Shown in pieces: positions 1 through 8,933 of a stretch of 64,000 nt of DNA. Every line of letters begins with the position of its first letter. Within the stretch, counting starts at the first letter, position 1. The stretch comes from Bacteroidales bacterium (lineage in GTDB: Bacteria > Bacteroidota > Bacteroidia > Bacteroidales > F082): the NCBI GenBank assembly GCA_017632935.1, contig JAGBQJ010000001.1:62001-126000 (forward strand), in the 5' to 3' direction. The translations under genes were made by a program, and so were the position numbers. The notes under the pieces were generated by a model. It ran no database searches. It was given only the letters and a program-made list of their open reading frames with translations, and had not been told where the DNA came from.

Positions 1-1
1 G

Positions 2-2926
2 GGCTACTGGGTCAACCTTGACAACCCCTACATCACCTTCACCAACGACTACATCGAGACCCTGTGGTTCCTGCTCAAAGACCTCTACAACAAAGGTTTG
101 CTCTATAAGGGCTACACCATCCAGCCCTACTCCCCCGCCGCTGGCACCGGCCTCAGCTCGCACGAACTGAACATGCCTGGATGTTACCGCGATGTTAAGG
201 ATCTGACCTGCGTGGCGCTCTTTAAGCTGAAGCCCTCGCAATTCGAGCAAGGCAAGGATGGCTTCAACAGCGAAATCCCCACCTACGCCATCGCCTGGAC
301 AACTACCCCGTGGACTTTGCCGAGCAACACGGCCTTGTGCGTCGGTCCCAACATCGACTATGTCCTTTTGAAGACCGTGCATCCTTACACCGAGGAGCCT
401 TGCCAAATCCTGATGGCCAAAGCCTTGGTGGAGACGATGTTCAAGGAAGTCCCCGAAGTCATCAAGGAATACAAGGGCGTAGAGCTGATTGGCCTCGAGT
501 ATGAGCAACTCATCCCGTGGGTCAACCCAGGTGAAGGTGCCTTCCGCATCATTGGCGGCGACTATGTCACCACCGAGGATGGTACGGGTATCGTCCACAT
601 TGCCCCGACCTTCGGCGCCGACGACAAGCGCGTGGCCGCCGCTGCGGGCATCCCGCCCCTGCAGATGATCGACAAGGACGGCAAAGCCCAGCCTATGGTC
701 GACCGCACGGGTAAGTTCTGGCGCATCGAAGACCTCGACCCCGACTTCGTCAAGAACTGCATGGACGTGGAGGCCTATCGTCCCTACGCCGGACAGTTTG
801 TGAAGAACGCCTACGACCCCACCAAGACCGAGAAGGACAAGAGCCTCGACGTCGACATCGTGGTGATGCTAAAGGAAGAAGGCAAGCTCTTCAAGAGCGA
901 GAAACATACGCACAACTACCCACACTGCTGGCGCACCGACAAACCCGTGCTCTACTATCCCCTCGACAGCTGGTTCATCAAGACCACGGCCCTCAAAGAC
1001 CGCATGATTGAACTCAACAAGACCATCAACTGGAAGCCTGAAGCCACTGGTAGCGGCCGTTTCGGCAACTGGCTGGAGAACCTCGTCGACTGGAACCTGT
1101 CGCGCTCGCGCTACTGGGGCACGCCGCTGCCCATCTGGCGCACCGAGGACGGCAAGGAAGAGATCTGCATCGGCAGCGTCAAAGAACTGCGTGCCGAAAT
1201 CGAGAAGTCCATCAAGGCGGGCTTCATGAAAGAAAACCCGTATGCCAGCGATGACTATACCAAGTTCGACCTGCATAGACCCTATATCGACGGCGTCATT
1301 CTCTGCTCTGCAAGCGGCAAGAAGATGTTCCGTGAGCCCGACCTCATCGACGTGTGGTTCGACAGCGGCGCCATGCCTTACGCCCAATACCACTACATGG
1401 GTGACAAGACAGGTCTCCCCTTCCCTGCTGATTTCATCGCTGAAGGCGTTGACCAGACCCGTGGCTGGTTCTTCACCCTGCATGCCATCGCCACGATGTG
1501 CTTCGACAGTGTGGCCTATAAGAACGTCATCTCCAACGGCTTGGTGCTCGATAAGAACGGCAACAAGATGTCAAAGCGTCTCGGCAACGCCGTCGACCCA
1601 TTTGGCGCCATCGAGAAATACGGTGCCGATGCCGTGCGTTGGTATATGATCACCAACTCGCAGCCTTGGGATAACCTGAAGTTTGACGAGGCCGGTGTGG
1701 ATGAAGTGCGCCGTAAGTTCTTCGGCACCCTCTACAACACCTACGCCTTCTTCGCCTTGTATGCCAACATCGACAAGTTCGACTATAAGGAGGCTGACCT
1801 CGACATCAACGCGCGTCCCGAGATTGATCGTTGGATCCTTTCGGAACTCAACTCTCTCATCCTCGAAGTGGACAATGCTTACCAAAGCTACGAGCCTACC
1901 CGTGCAGGTCGTGCCATCGCTGACTTCGTCGACGCCCACCTCAGCAACTGGTACGTGCGCCTCTCGCGCCGCCGTTTCTGGAAGAGCGAGGACAACCAAG
2001 ACAAGCTGTCGGCCTACCAGACCCTCTACACCTGCCTCGAGACCGTGGCACGCCTCATGTCGCCCATCGCTCCCTTCTTCAGCGAGCAGCTCTACCGCGA
2101 CCTGAACAACGTCACGGGCCGCAACAAGGCCGAATCCGTCCACCTGACCGACTTCCCCGAGGCAAACAAGACCTTTATCGACAAGGCCTTGGAGGAACGC
2201 ATGGAGATGGCACAGCTGGTCTCCTCGCTGGTGCTCTCGCTGCGTAAGAAAGCCAACATCCGCGTGCGTCAGCCCCTGTCGAAGATCATGATCCCCGTCA
2301 AGGACGAGAACATGAAGACGCAACTCGAGAAGGTGTCGCACCTCATCATGAGCGAGGTCAACATCAAGGAGATTGAGTTCCTCTCGGCCGACAACAACAT
2401 CCTGGTGAAGAACGTGAAGCCCAACTTCAAGACCTTGGGCAAGAAGTACGGCAAGCAGATGAAACAGATCCAGGCCTACTTCACCAACATGAGCCAAGAG
2501 GAGATCCACGACTTCGAGAAGAACGGCGGCACCCACCTCAACGTGGACGGCGTCGACGTCGAGTTGACCCTCGAGGATGCTTTGATCTCTACGCAAGACA
2601 TCCCCGGCTGGGCCGTCACCTCCGAAGGCGACCTCACCGTGGCGCTGGATATGACCATCACCGTCGAGCTGATGCAGGAAGGTCTGGCCCGCGAGATCGT
2701 GAACCGCGTGCAGAACCTCCGCAAGACCGGTGGCTTCGAAGTCACCGACCGCATCGAACTGCTCATCGAGAAGAACGAAAAGACCAACAACGCCGTTGCG
2801 AAATTCGGCGACTACATCTGCAACGAGACCCTGGCCACCATCACTGAAGTAGATGCCTTGGAAGGCATTGAGGCTGAGGAATTGGTGGAAGGCGTAAATG
2901 TGAAATTGATGATAAAGAAGAAATAA
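2..2926 (+). CDS. ileS: Isoleucyl-tRNA synthetase, 5'-truncated by window edge
   Basis: Charges tRNA-Ile with isoleucine in the cytoplasm. The reading frame is open from base 2, where it reads GYWVNLDNPYITFTNDY, a conserved part of IleS just after the HIGH motif, which lies outside the window. Visible are the CP1 editing domain (TTPWTLPSNTAL at about 298-336; GDYVTTEDGTGIVHIAP at about 559-606), the DVWFDSGAMPYAQ and EGVDQTRGWFF segments, and the KMSKR loop at 1565-1579. The anticodon-binding domain and a C-terminal region follow. The C-terminus has no obvious Cys4 zinc finger, as in the long IleS type common in Bacteroidota. The enzyme appears intact to its stop codon. Identification is very secure; only the start is missing. 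Confidence 0.98.
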   Translation, partial: GYWVNLDNPYITFTNDYIETLWFLLKDLYNKGLLYKGYTIQPYSPAAGTGLSSHELNMPGCYRDVKDLTCVALFKLKPSQFEQGKDGFNSEIPTYAIAWTTTPWTLPSNTALCVGPNIDYVLLKTVHPYTEEPCQILMAKALVETMFKEVPEVIKEYKGVELIGLEYEQLIPWVNPGEGAFRIIGGDYVTTEDGTGIVHIAPTFGADDKRVAAAAGIPPLQMIDKDGKAQPMVDRTGKFWRIEDLDPDFVKNCMDVEAYRPYAGQFVKNAYDPTKTEKDKSLDVDIVVMLKEEGKLFKSEKHTHNYPHCWRTDKPVLYYPLDSWFIKTTALKDRMIELNKTINWKPEATGSGRFGNWLENLVDWNLSRSRYWGTPLPIWRTEDGKEEICIGSVKELRAEIEKSIKAGFMKENPYASDDYTKFDLHRPYIDGVILCSASGKKMFREPDLIDVWFDSGAMPYAQYHYMGDKTGLPFPADFIAEGVDQTRGWFFTLHAIATMCFDSVAYKNVISNGLVLDKNGNKMSKRLGNAVDPFGAIEKYGADAVRWYMITNSQPWDNLKFDEAGVDEVRRKFFGTLYNTYAFFALYANIDKFDYKEADLDINARPEIDRWILSELNSLILEVDNAYQSYEPTRAGRAIADFVDAHLSNWYVRLSRRRFWKSEDNQDKLSAYQTLYTCLETVARLMSPIAPFFSEQLYRDLNNVTGRNKAESVHLTDFPEANKTFIDKALEERMEMAQLVSSLVLSLRKKANIRVRQPLSKIMIPVKDENMKTQLEKVSHLIMSEVNIKEIEFLSADNNILVKNVKPNFKTLGKKYGKQMKQIQAYFTNMSQEEIHDFEKNGGTHLNVDGVDVELTLEDALISTQDIPGWAVTSEGDLTVALDMTITVELMQEGLAREIVNRVQNLRKTGGFEVTDRIELLIEKNEKTNNAVAKFGDYICNETLATITEVDALEGIEAEELVEGVNVKLMIKKK

Positions 2927-2928
2927 TG

Positions 2929-3030
2929 CCTCTGGCTTCTGGCTTTTGGCCTCTGGCAATCTCAACAGAAGGGGAAACCCTCCTTTTACATGGAACTGCC
3001 AGTAGCCAGCAGCCAATAGCCAGCAGCCAC
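2929..3030. repeat. Imperfect inverted repeat of low-complexity words
   Basis: The ileS-dksA gap carries CTGGCTTCTGGCTTTTGGC-type words on the left and GCCAGTAGCCAGCAGCC-type words on the right, roughly self-complementary around a small inner hairpin at about 2971-2997. No ORF is supported here. It could act as an mRNA hairpin between ileS and the next gene, but no T-run marks it as a terminator. Confidence 0.6.
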
Positions 3031-3055
3031 TGAATAACTGAACAACTATACTACC

Positions 3056-3445
3056 ATGGACACTAACAAGAAAGAACCCCAAGTGCGCTATTCCGACGAA
3101 GACCTTGAGGAATTCAAAGCACTGATACTCGAAAAACTCGAACAGGCAAAGAATAGTCTGGAGACCTTACAGGCCAACCTCTCTGGTGGCGAACACAGCA
3201 CCGACGACACCGCTCCCACCTTCAAGGTGTTGGAAGACGGCTATGCCGTGGCACAGAAAGAAGAGAACGCCAAACTCGTGGCCCGTCAGGAGAAGTACAT
3301 CCACAACCTCGAGCTCGCCCTCATGCGCATCGAGAACAAGACTTATGGCGTGTGCTGCGAGACCGGCCGACTCATCCCCAAGGAAAGGCTCCGCTGCGTG
3401 CCCATCACCACCCGTTGCTTGGACGCTAAACTGAAGAAAAAGTGA
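3056..3445 (+). CDS. TraR/DksA-family zinc-finger regulator
   Basis: A 129-aa protein with an acidic coiled-coil-prone N-terminal half and a C-terminal TraR/DksA segment (YGVCCETGRLIPKERLR). Family members bind the RNA polymerase secondary channel and modulate initiation, often with ppGpp. Cysteines are at 100, 101, 114 and 121, so the four-Cys zinc site is arranged somewhat differently from E. coli DksA. Bacteroidota homologs often have reduced cysteine sets. The stop overlaps the GTG start of lspA by 4 nt, so the two are probably translationally coupled. The family call is firm; the regulon cannot be judged. Confidence 0.9.
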   Translation: MDTNKKEPQVRYSDEDLEEFKALILEKLEQAKNSLETLQANLSGGEHSTDDTAPTFKVLEDGYAVAQKEENAKLVARQEKYIHNLELALMRIENKTYGVCCETGRLIPKERLRCVPITTRCLDAKLKKK

Positions 3446-4083
3446 AAAAGCAAGGCAGCCGCGGCCTTGTCTGGTCGTTTGTGGTGATTCTTCTCGTCTT
3501 ACTCATTGACCAAATCCTCAAGATCTGGGTCAAGACCAGTATGACCTTAAACCAAGAGACACCTATTTTAGGGCATTGGTTTAACTTGTTATTTGTCGAG
3601 AACAACGGCATGGCCTTCGGCTGGCTTGGTGGCGGCGGATGGTGGAAGCTGGCGCTGAGCCTCTTCCGTATTGTGGCCATCGTCGCCCTGTTCTGGATCT
3701 TGATCCGTCAGGCGAAGAAAGGCACCAAGTTCGGCGTGCTGTTCGGCCTCGCCCTCATTACGGCAGGCGCCATGGGCAACATCATCGACAGCGTGTTCTA
3801 CGGCCGCATCTTCAGCGAGAGCACCTTCACCCAGGTGGCGACGCTCTTCCCCGACGGAGGCGGCTATGCGGGCTGGCTGCACGGCCGCGTGGTCGACATG
3901 CTGTATTTCCCCATCATCGATGTGGCAAAGGAAAACGCCTCATGGCTGCCCGATTTCTTTTTTGGCCCCGATGGGCATTTCATTTTTTTCCGACCTATCT
4001 TCAATTTCGCTGACGCGGCCATCACCATTGGAGTGTTTTATATGCTGCTCTTCCAGTGGAAATGGTTAAAGACGTTGAAATAA
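3442..4083 (+). CDS. lspA: Lipoprotein signal peptidase (signal peptidase II)
   Basis: An inner-membrane aspartyl protease that cleaves prolipoprotein signal peptides ahead of the lipidated cysteine. The 213-aa protein has four hydrophobic segments, the VENNGMAFGW motif, the GNIIDSVFYG motif with catalytic Asp116, and NFADAAITIG with Asp191, the two family aspartates. The loop between them (about residues 120-180) is longer than in E. coli LspA, as is usual in Bacteroidota. The start is GTG at 3442, inside the 4-nt overlap with the upstream regulator gene. No in-frame ATG gives a full first membrane helix, which supports the GTG start. Confidence 0.95.
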   Translation: MKKQGSRGLVWSFVVILLVLLIDQILKIWVKTSMTLNQETPILGHWFNLLFVENNGMAFGWLGGGGWWKLALSLFRIVAIVALFWILIRQAKKGTKFGVLFGLALITAGAMGNIIDSVFYGRIFSESTFTQVATLFPDGGGYAGWLHGRVVDMLYFPIIDVAKENASWLPDFFFGPDGHFIFFRPIFNFADAAITIGVFYMLLFQWKWLKTLK

Positions 4084-4093
4084 TCTGTCAACA

Positions 4094-4161
4094 GGCTTCA
4101 GAAAACATGTCATCCCTACGCTGGCATGTGCGGTGGCTTGGGATCTATGCTTTCTGAAGCC
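4094..4161 (+). repeat. Hairpin repeat R1 (REP-like family)
   Basis: A core reading TCATCCCTACG then GGGATCTATG is enclosed by a perfect 11-bp stem (GGCTTCAGAAA at 4094-4104 and TTTCTGAAGCC at 4151-4161). It belongs to an eight-copy family between 4.1 and 15.0 kb. Confidence 0.85.
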
Positions 4162-4172
4162 GTCAAATAAAG

Positions 4173-4451
4173 TTACTCAAACAAATCTCTTCTTTCAGGA
4201 TTCATAGTATCTATCAGTCTTTCTTTTTCTACTCTAGATAGACTCTTTATCACCTTTTCCTTTTCAATGGCCTGATCTATCAACCCAAATTCTTCATAAT
4301 ATACCAACTTATGGCACTTATACCTTGCCGTAAAAGCAGAACCACTACCTTCCTTATGCTCTCTAACACGCCTGTCAAGGTTGTTTGTGACTCCCGTGTA
4401 TAAGGCTCTGCCATTAGCGCTTTGCATCATATATACCCAATACGTTTTCAT
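4173..4451 (-). CDS. GIY-YIG domain protein (URI-type small nuclease)
   Basis: A 92-aa single-domain GIY-YIG protein starting MKTYWVYMMQ. The motif pair appears as VYM and LYTG (17-20), followed by the conserved Arg of the NNLDRRVREH segment and a downstream Glu-rich helix (EKEKVIKSLSR). Family members are metal-dependent endonuclease domains; small stand-alone ones have no established host function. It stands alone, on the opposite strand to lspA. Hairpin repeats R1 and R2 flank it in inverted orientation, so the gene plus repeats could have moved as a unit (inference). Confidence 0.9.
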   Translation of the reverse strand: MKTYWVYMMQSANGRALYTGVTNNLDRRVREHKEGSGSAFTARYKCHKLVYYEEFGLIDQAIEKEKVIKSLSRVEKERLIDTMNPERRDLFE

Positions 4452-4466
4452 ATCTCTTATCTAACC

Positions 4467-4522
4467 GCCTCCCATAGATTCCAATCCAACACACATGCCC
4501 ACGTTGGAATGACATGGGAGGC
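4467..4522 (-). repeat. Hairpin repeat R2 (inverted copy)
   Basis: Same family as R1 but on the minus strand. The outer stem is GCCTCCCAT (4467-4475) with ATGGGAGGC (4514-4522). The core differs from R1 in a paired way: TCATTCC faces GGAATC here, where R1 has TCATCCC facing GGGATC. Confidence 0.85.
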
Positions 4523-4535
4523 TAGCACATACCCA

Positions 4536-4565
4536 TAAAAAAGGGCGCTCAATTGAGCGCCCTTT
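4536..4565 (-). terminator. Rho-independent terminator of mutB
   Basis: Read on the minus strand, a perfect 20-base palindrome (GGGCGCTCAATTGAGCGCCC) is followed by a T-run. It lies a few bases after the mutB stop codon. Confidence 0.9.
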
Positions 4566-4572
4566 CATCATT

Positions 4573-6714
4573 TTATGCCTGTTTGCGGGCTGCAATCAGC
4601 AGATCCAGCATCTTGATGGCTGAGTCGCTGATGACCGTGCCGGGACCGAAAATGGCCACAGCGCCGTGGTCGTAGAGGAACTGATAGTCCTGCGCGGGAA
4701 TCACGCCACCCACGGTGACCATGATGTCGGGACGACCCAGCTTCTCCAACTCCTCGATGACCTGCGGCACGAGGGTCTTGTGACCAGCAGCCAGCGAACT
4801 CACGCCCAGGATGTGGACGTCGTTCTCCACGGCTTGCTTGGCGGCCTCAGCGGGCGTCTGGAACAGCGGTCCCATATCGACGTCGAAGCCGATGTCGGCA
4901 TAACCGGTAGCCACCACTTTGGCGCCACGGTCGTGACCGTCCTGACCCATCTTGGCAATCATGATACGCGGACGGCGGCCTTCCAGCTTGGCGAACTCAT
5001 CGGCCTTGCGGCAGGCTTCCTCGAATCTTGCATCGTTTTTCGTTTCCATAGAATATACTCCAGAGATTGAACGGATAACTGCTTTGTAACGACCGGCGAC
5101 CTTCTCGCAAGCCATAGAAATCTCACCCAAGGAAGCGCGGCACTTGGCAGCTTCAACGGCCAAGGCAAGCAGGTTGCCCTCGCCCGTCTCAGCGCACTTG
5201 GTGATGGCCTCAAGGCAACGCTGCACGTCGGCCTCGTTGCGGTTGGCGCGGAGTTCCTTCAGACGCTTGATTTGCGACTCACGCACAGCGGTATTGTCCA
5301 CCTCAAGGGTCTCAATCGGGTCTTCGTGGTCGAGGCGGTACTTGTTGATGCCGACGATGGTCTCGCGGCCTGAGTCGATCTTGGCCTGCTTGCGGGCAGC
5401 GGCCTCTTCGATACGCATCTTGGGCAGACCGGTCTCGATGGCCTTGGCCATACCACCCATAGCTTCCACCTCCTGGATGTGACCCCAAGCGCGATGAGCC
5501 AGAGCATGGGTGAGGCTCTCCACATAGTAAGAACCTGCCCACGGGTCAACCACACGGCAGACGTTGGTCTCTTCCTGGATGTAGATCTGGGTGTTACGGG
5601 CGATACGGGCGCTGAAGTCGGTGGGCAAGGCGATGGCCTCGTCCAAGGCATTGGTGTGCAGCGACTGGGTGTGACCCAGGGCGGCACCCATAGCCTCGAT
5701 GCAGGTGCGTGCCACGTTGTTGAACGGGTCTTGCTCGGTGAGCGACCAGCCGGAGGTCTGCGTGTGGGTACGCAATGCCAACGACTTGGTGTTCTTCGGG
5801 TTGAAGGTGCTCACGATCTTGGCCCACAGCATACGGGCAGCGCGCATCTTGGCAATCTCCATGAAGTGGTTCATGCCCGAGCACCAGAAGAAGGACAGAC
5901 GCGGCGCGAAGGCATCGATGTCCAAGCCAGCCTTGACACCGGTGCGGAGGTAATCCCAACCGTCGGCCAAGGTGTAAGCCATCTCGATGTCGGAGGTGGC
6001 ACCGGCTTCCTGCATGTGGTAACCCGAGATGGAGATGCTGTTGAACTTCGGCATGTTCTGCGAGGTGAACTCGAAGATGTCGGCGATGATACGCATCGAG
6101 AACTCAGGAGGATAGATATAGGTGTTACGTACCATGAACTCCTTCAGAATGTCGTTTTGGATGGTACCTTGCAGTTCTTCGTACTTGGCACCCTGCTCCA
6201 AGGCAGCGACGATATAGAAGGCCAGAATCGGCAACACAGCGCCGTTCATGGTCATGGAGACGGACATCTTGTTCAGTGGAATTTGGTCGAACAGGACCTT
6301 CATGTCCTCGACGGAGCAGATGGACACACCAGCTTTACCCACGTCGCCCATGACGCGCTCGTGGTCGGCGTCGTAGCCACGGTGGGTAGCCAGGTCGAAG
6401 GCCACTGAAAGACCCTTCTGACCGGCAGCAATGTTACGGCGGTAGAAGGCGTTGGATTCTTCAGCGGTGGAGAAACCGGCATATTGGCGGATGGTCCAGG
6501 GACGCATCACGTACATCGTGGAGTAAGGTCCACGGAGGAAGGGGGCGATACCAGCGGCATAGTTGAGGTGCTCCATGCCTTCGAGGTCTTTTTCGGTATA
6601 GGCGGGCTTCACCATGATATGTTCGGAAGTCTCCCAGTTCTCGCCGTTCGGCAGGATGATGCCGTTGTGCTTAGGTATAGCGTTGATATTGATATCTTTA
6701 TAATTGGGTTTCAT
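4573..6714 (-). CDS. mutB: Methylmalonyl-CoA mutase large subunit
   Basis: The adenosylcobalamin-dependent subunit that interconverts succinyl-CoA and (R)-methylmalonyl-CoA, the rearrangement on the succinate-propionate pathway. The 713-aa protein has the N-terminal TIM-barrel mutase domain ([23 protein letters not shown]) and a C-terminal B12-binding domain with the DxHxxG motif at D592-H594-G597 (base-off His594), plus the GGVIPAQD and FGPGT segments. Length and motifs match the family, so it should be active. It lies downstream of mutA in the same orientation, 110 nt apart, and ends in a strong terminator. Together they form the heterodimer usual in Bacteroidota. Confidence 0.97.
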   Translation of the reverse strand: MKPNYKDININAIPKHNGIILPNGENWETSEHIMVKPAYTEKDLEGMEHLNYAAGIAPFLRGPYSTMYVMRPWTIRQYAGFSTAEESNAFYRRNIAAGQKGLSVAFDLATHRGYDADHERVMGDVGKAGVSICSVEDMKVLFDQIPLNKMSVSMTMNGAVLPILAFYIVAALEQGAKYEELQGTIQNDILKEFMVRNTYIYPPEFSMRIIADIFEFTSQNMPKFNSISISGYHMQEAGATSDIEMAYTLADGWDYLRTGVKAGLDIDAFAPRLSFFWCSGMNHFMEIAKMRAARMLWAKIVSTFNPKNTKSLALRTHTQTSGWSLTEQDPFNNVARTCIEAMGAALGHTQSLHTNALDEAIALPTDFSARIARNTQIYIQEETNVCRVVDPWAGSYYVESLTHALAHRAWGHIQEVEAMGGMAKAIETGLPKMRIEEAAARKQAKIDSGRETIVGINKYRLDHEDPIETLEVDNTAVRESQIKRLKELRANRNEADVQRCLEAITKCAETGEGNLLALAVEAAKCRASLGEISMACEKVAGRYKAVIRSISGVYSMETKNDARFEEACRKADEFAKLEGRRPRIMIAKMGQDGHDRGAKVVATGYADIGFDVDMGPLFQTPAEAAKQAVENDVHILGVSSLAAGHKTLVPQVIEELEKLGRPDIMVTVGGVIPAQDYQFLYDHGAVAIFGPGTVISDSAIKMLDLLIAARKQA

Positions 6715-6740
6715 CGTTTAATCCTTTCTTTTTTAATGCT

Positions 6741-6826
6741 GAATGTAGAATGCAGAATGCAGAATTAGGGCAAAGCCCAGCGTCGCATCGCGACATTCTG
6801 CATTCATCATTCTTAATTCTGCATTC
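6741..6826. repeat. Inverted repeat of GAATGCAGAAT-type words
   Basis: The mutA-mutB gap is filled by GAATGTAGAATGCAGAATGC words on the left and ATTCTGCATTC / TTAATTCTGCATTC words on the right, forming a long imperfect hairpin. It touches the 3' end of mutA. It probably folds in the mutAB mRNA; any effect on the subunit ratio is inference. Confidence 0.65.
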
Positions 6827-8675
6827 ATTTTGTTATACCTAATTGCTTTTGGAACTCCGTTAAGGTCTCAAGCACATTGCTCTTGACGTGGATGAAATAC
6901 TTCAGGCCAGCCTCTTTGAGGATGTCGGCGGTGCCTTCGGGGTTACCGGCGAGCACCACGATGGTCTCGTTTTTCAACTCCTCATAGATCTTGAGGGCGT
7001 TGCCTTCGCCGTATTCTTCATCTGACGAGCAGATGACCAAAATCTCGGGCTTCACCTCGCGGGCGGCGGCGATGCCTTCGTCCAAGGTCTTGAAGCCAGG
7101 GTTGTCCACTACCTGGAAACCGGCGCAGGCGAAGAAGTTGGAGGCGAAGTTGGCGCGGGCCTTACGCATGGCGAGGTTGCCGTAAGTGAACATCCAAGCC
7201 ACGGGACGCTTGTGATCCTGAGCGTAGACGTCGGTGGCGAAGCGCAGCTTCTCGAACTGCTGGGCGGCGCGGAAGGTGACGATGGTCTCGACCTCGGCTT
7301 TCTCGTCGCGGCGGTCGTCGGCCTCAAACACCCAAGGTTCGGGGTTGAACTTCATTGTCTCGGTGAAGTTCGGGAACTGGTTGGTACCGAGGATGGTCTC
7401 GCGGCGGGTAGCCACGTTGCTGAACTTCTTGGCAGCGCTCTCCTTGATGAGGCCTTGGATCATGCCCTTGCGGACGGCTTCGAGGTAACCGCCTTCGTCT
7501 TGGATTTTGTTGAACAAGTCCCAAGCGGCAACAGCCAGGCTCTCGGTGAGGTTCTCGATGTAGTAGGAACCTGCAGCGGGGTCGGCCACCTTGTCGAAGT
7601 GAGCCTCTTCCTTGAGGATGAGCTGTTGGTTGCGGGCGATACGATCGGCGAAGTCTGTGGGAATCTCAAACGGTGTGTCGAACGGCATCACGGTGAACGA
7701 GTCGACGCCACCGAGGACGGCTGACATCGTGCCACTTGTGGTGCGCAGCATGTTGACATAGGCGTCGTAGAGGCTCATGCCCAGCTCCGCGTTGGTGGCG
7801 TGGATGTGCATCTTAGAATTTTCTTCCTTACCACCATAAGCCTTTACGATGTTAGCCCACAGCAGGCGATAGGCGCGCAGCTTGGCCAGCTCCATGAAGT
7901 AGTTCTGACCCACGGCGAGGTTGAAGCGCATCTTGGGCGCGATCTCATCGATGGTCAGGCCCTTCTCGGTGAGTTTGTCGAGGTACTCGGCACCCACGGC
8001 GAGGGCAAAAGCCATCTCCTGCACAATGGTGGCACCGGCGTTGGTGAACACATGGCCGTTGACGCCGATGGTCTGGAAGCTAGGCATTTCGGCTTTCACC
8101 ACGATATAGCCCAACTCCATATCGGCACCCTCGTTGATGTACCACACGCCACGGCGCAGGTAACGTGTCAGCGGGTCGTAGTTCAACGAACCTTTGATAC
8201 CCGGCACCTTTGACAACATCTCCAGCAACGGCAGGTGATACTTGTTGTTGTAGAAGTTGATTTCCACCGCGTTCTGGTCGATGCCGTTGAGCAGGGTCGA
8301 GATGGCGATGGTGTCGTAAGGCTTGTCGTACTCCAGCTTGTAGCCTATGCTGTTGGCCCCACGGCTGATCGCGTTGAGGGCAATCTTGTTGGCCTCATGC
8401 ACGTCTTTCACGGTGATGTCCTGACGAACGAGCCAGGTGTTGCCTTCGGCTTTGTTGCCACGGACGTAAGGAAACTCGTTGGGGTTCTGCCCCGTCCACG
8501 GGATGTCGGCCAGGTTCTCGGCACGGTAGTAGGGCCTCACGTTGAAGCCTTCGGCCGTACGCCAAACCAGTTTCTTGTTGTAGTCTGCCCCTTTGAGGTC
8601 CTTCTCAATGACAGCTTCCCATTCTTCAGTCGTCACGGGAGGAAATTCCTCAAAGAGTCTCTTTTTTTCTTCCAT
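6825..8675 (-). CDS. mutA: Methylmalonyl-CoA mutase small subunit
   Basis: The non-catalytic partner of MutB in the heterodimeric mutase. The 616-aa protein has a mutase-fold N-terminal domain (VRGNKAEGNTW, GVNGHVFTNAGA) and a C-terminal domain related to the B12-binding fold that lacks the DxHxxG motif (RKARANFASNFFACAGF occupies that place). This is the family's usual difference between the small and large subunits. The start at 8675 (MEEKKRLF) follows a clear Bacteroidota-type promoter at 8728-8756, so mutA is the first gene of the mutAB transcript. Confidence 0.96.
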   Translation of the reverse strand: MEEKKRLFEEFPPVTTEEWEAVIEKDLKGADYNKKLVWRTAEGFNVRPYYRAENLADIPWTGQNPNEFPYVRGNKAEGNTWLVRQDITVKDVHEANKIALNAISRGANSIGYKLEYDKPYDTIAISTLLNGIDQNAVEINFYNNKYHLPLLEMLSKVPGIKGSLNYDPLTRYLRRGVWYINEGADMELGYIVVKAEMPSFQTIGVNGHVFTNAGATIVQEMAFALAVGAEYLDKLTEKGLTIDEIAPKMRFNLAVGQNYFMELAKLRAYRLLWANIVKAYGGKEENSKMHIHATNAELGMSLYDAYVNMLRTTSGTMSAVLGGVDSFTVMPFDTPFEIPTDFADRIARNQQLILKEEAHFDKVADPAAGSYYIENLTESLAVAAWDLFNKIQDEGGYLEAVRKGMIQGLIKESAAKKFSNVATRRETILGTNQFPNFTETMKFNPEPWVFEADDRRDEKAEVETIVTFRAAQQFEKLRFATDVYAQDHKRPVAWMFTYGNLAMRKARANFASNFFACAGFQVVDNPGFKTLDEGIAAAREVKPEILVICSSDEEYGEGNALKIYEELKNETIVVLAGNPEGTADILKEAGLKYFIHVKSNVLETLTEFQKQLGITK

Positions 8676-8727
8676 GTTGATTTATTTAATTGATATTCTT
8701 GAATTGCTTTCCTATTCAAACCATCTG

Positions 8728-8756
8728 CAAAGATAAGAAATAAAGCAATTATGCAA
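8728..8756 (-). promoter_or_regulatory. Predicted mutAB promoter
   Basis: On the minus strand a -7 box TATCTTTG (8728-8735) has a TTG (8754-8756) 18 nt upstream. This fits the Bacteroidota primary sigma pattern. The mutA ATG lies about 50 nt downstream. Confidence 0.6.
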
Positions 8757-8784
8757 GAATAAAATCAACGGAAAGGTTAAAAAA

Positions 8785-8845
8785 GGCTTCAGAAAGCATG
8801 TCATCCCTGCGCTGGATGTGCGGTGGCTTGGGATCTATGACTTCA
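8785..8845 (+). repeat. Hairpin repeat R3
   Basis: A family copy with the core TCATCCCTGCG then GGGATCTATG. Its left arm matches R1 (GGCTTCAGAAAGCATG) but the right arm (CTTCAAGAAC) does not pair well, so the outer stem has decayed or recombined. Confidence 0.75.
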
Positions 8846-8872
8846 AGAACTATTGAATATGTTTTTTGCACT

Positions 8873-8927
8873 GCCTCCTATAGATTCCCGCTCACGCACA
8901 TGCCCTCGTTGGAATGACATAGGAGGC
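8873..8927 (-). repeat. Hairpin repeat R4 (inverted copy)
   Basis: Minus-strand copy with outer stem GCCTCCTAT (8873-8881) and ATAGGAGGC (8919-8927). It forms an inverted pair with R3, 28 bp away, between fcl and mutA. Confidence 0.85.
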
Positions 8928-8933
8928 TGAATC

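Noticed and set aside
1571-3082. Long 503-aa ORF antisense to ileS
   Set aside because: It is a by-product of GC-rich codon usage in the sense gene; composition is Val/Leu/His-rich with no domain pattern and it runs through the intergenic repeat. Other antisense frames (869-1483, 5479-6408, 15637-16518) were dropped for the same reason.
4094-4522. A classical insertion sequence carrying the GIY-YIG gene
   Set aside because: No transposase and no target-site duplication visible; kept only as a hypothesis in the findings.
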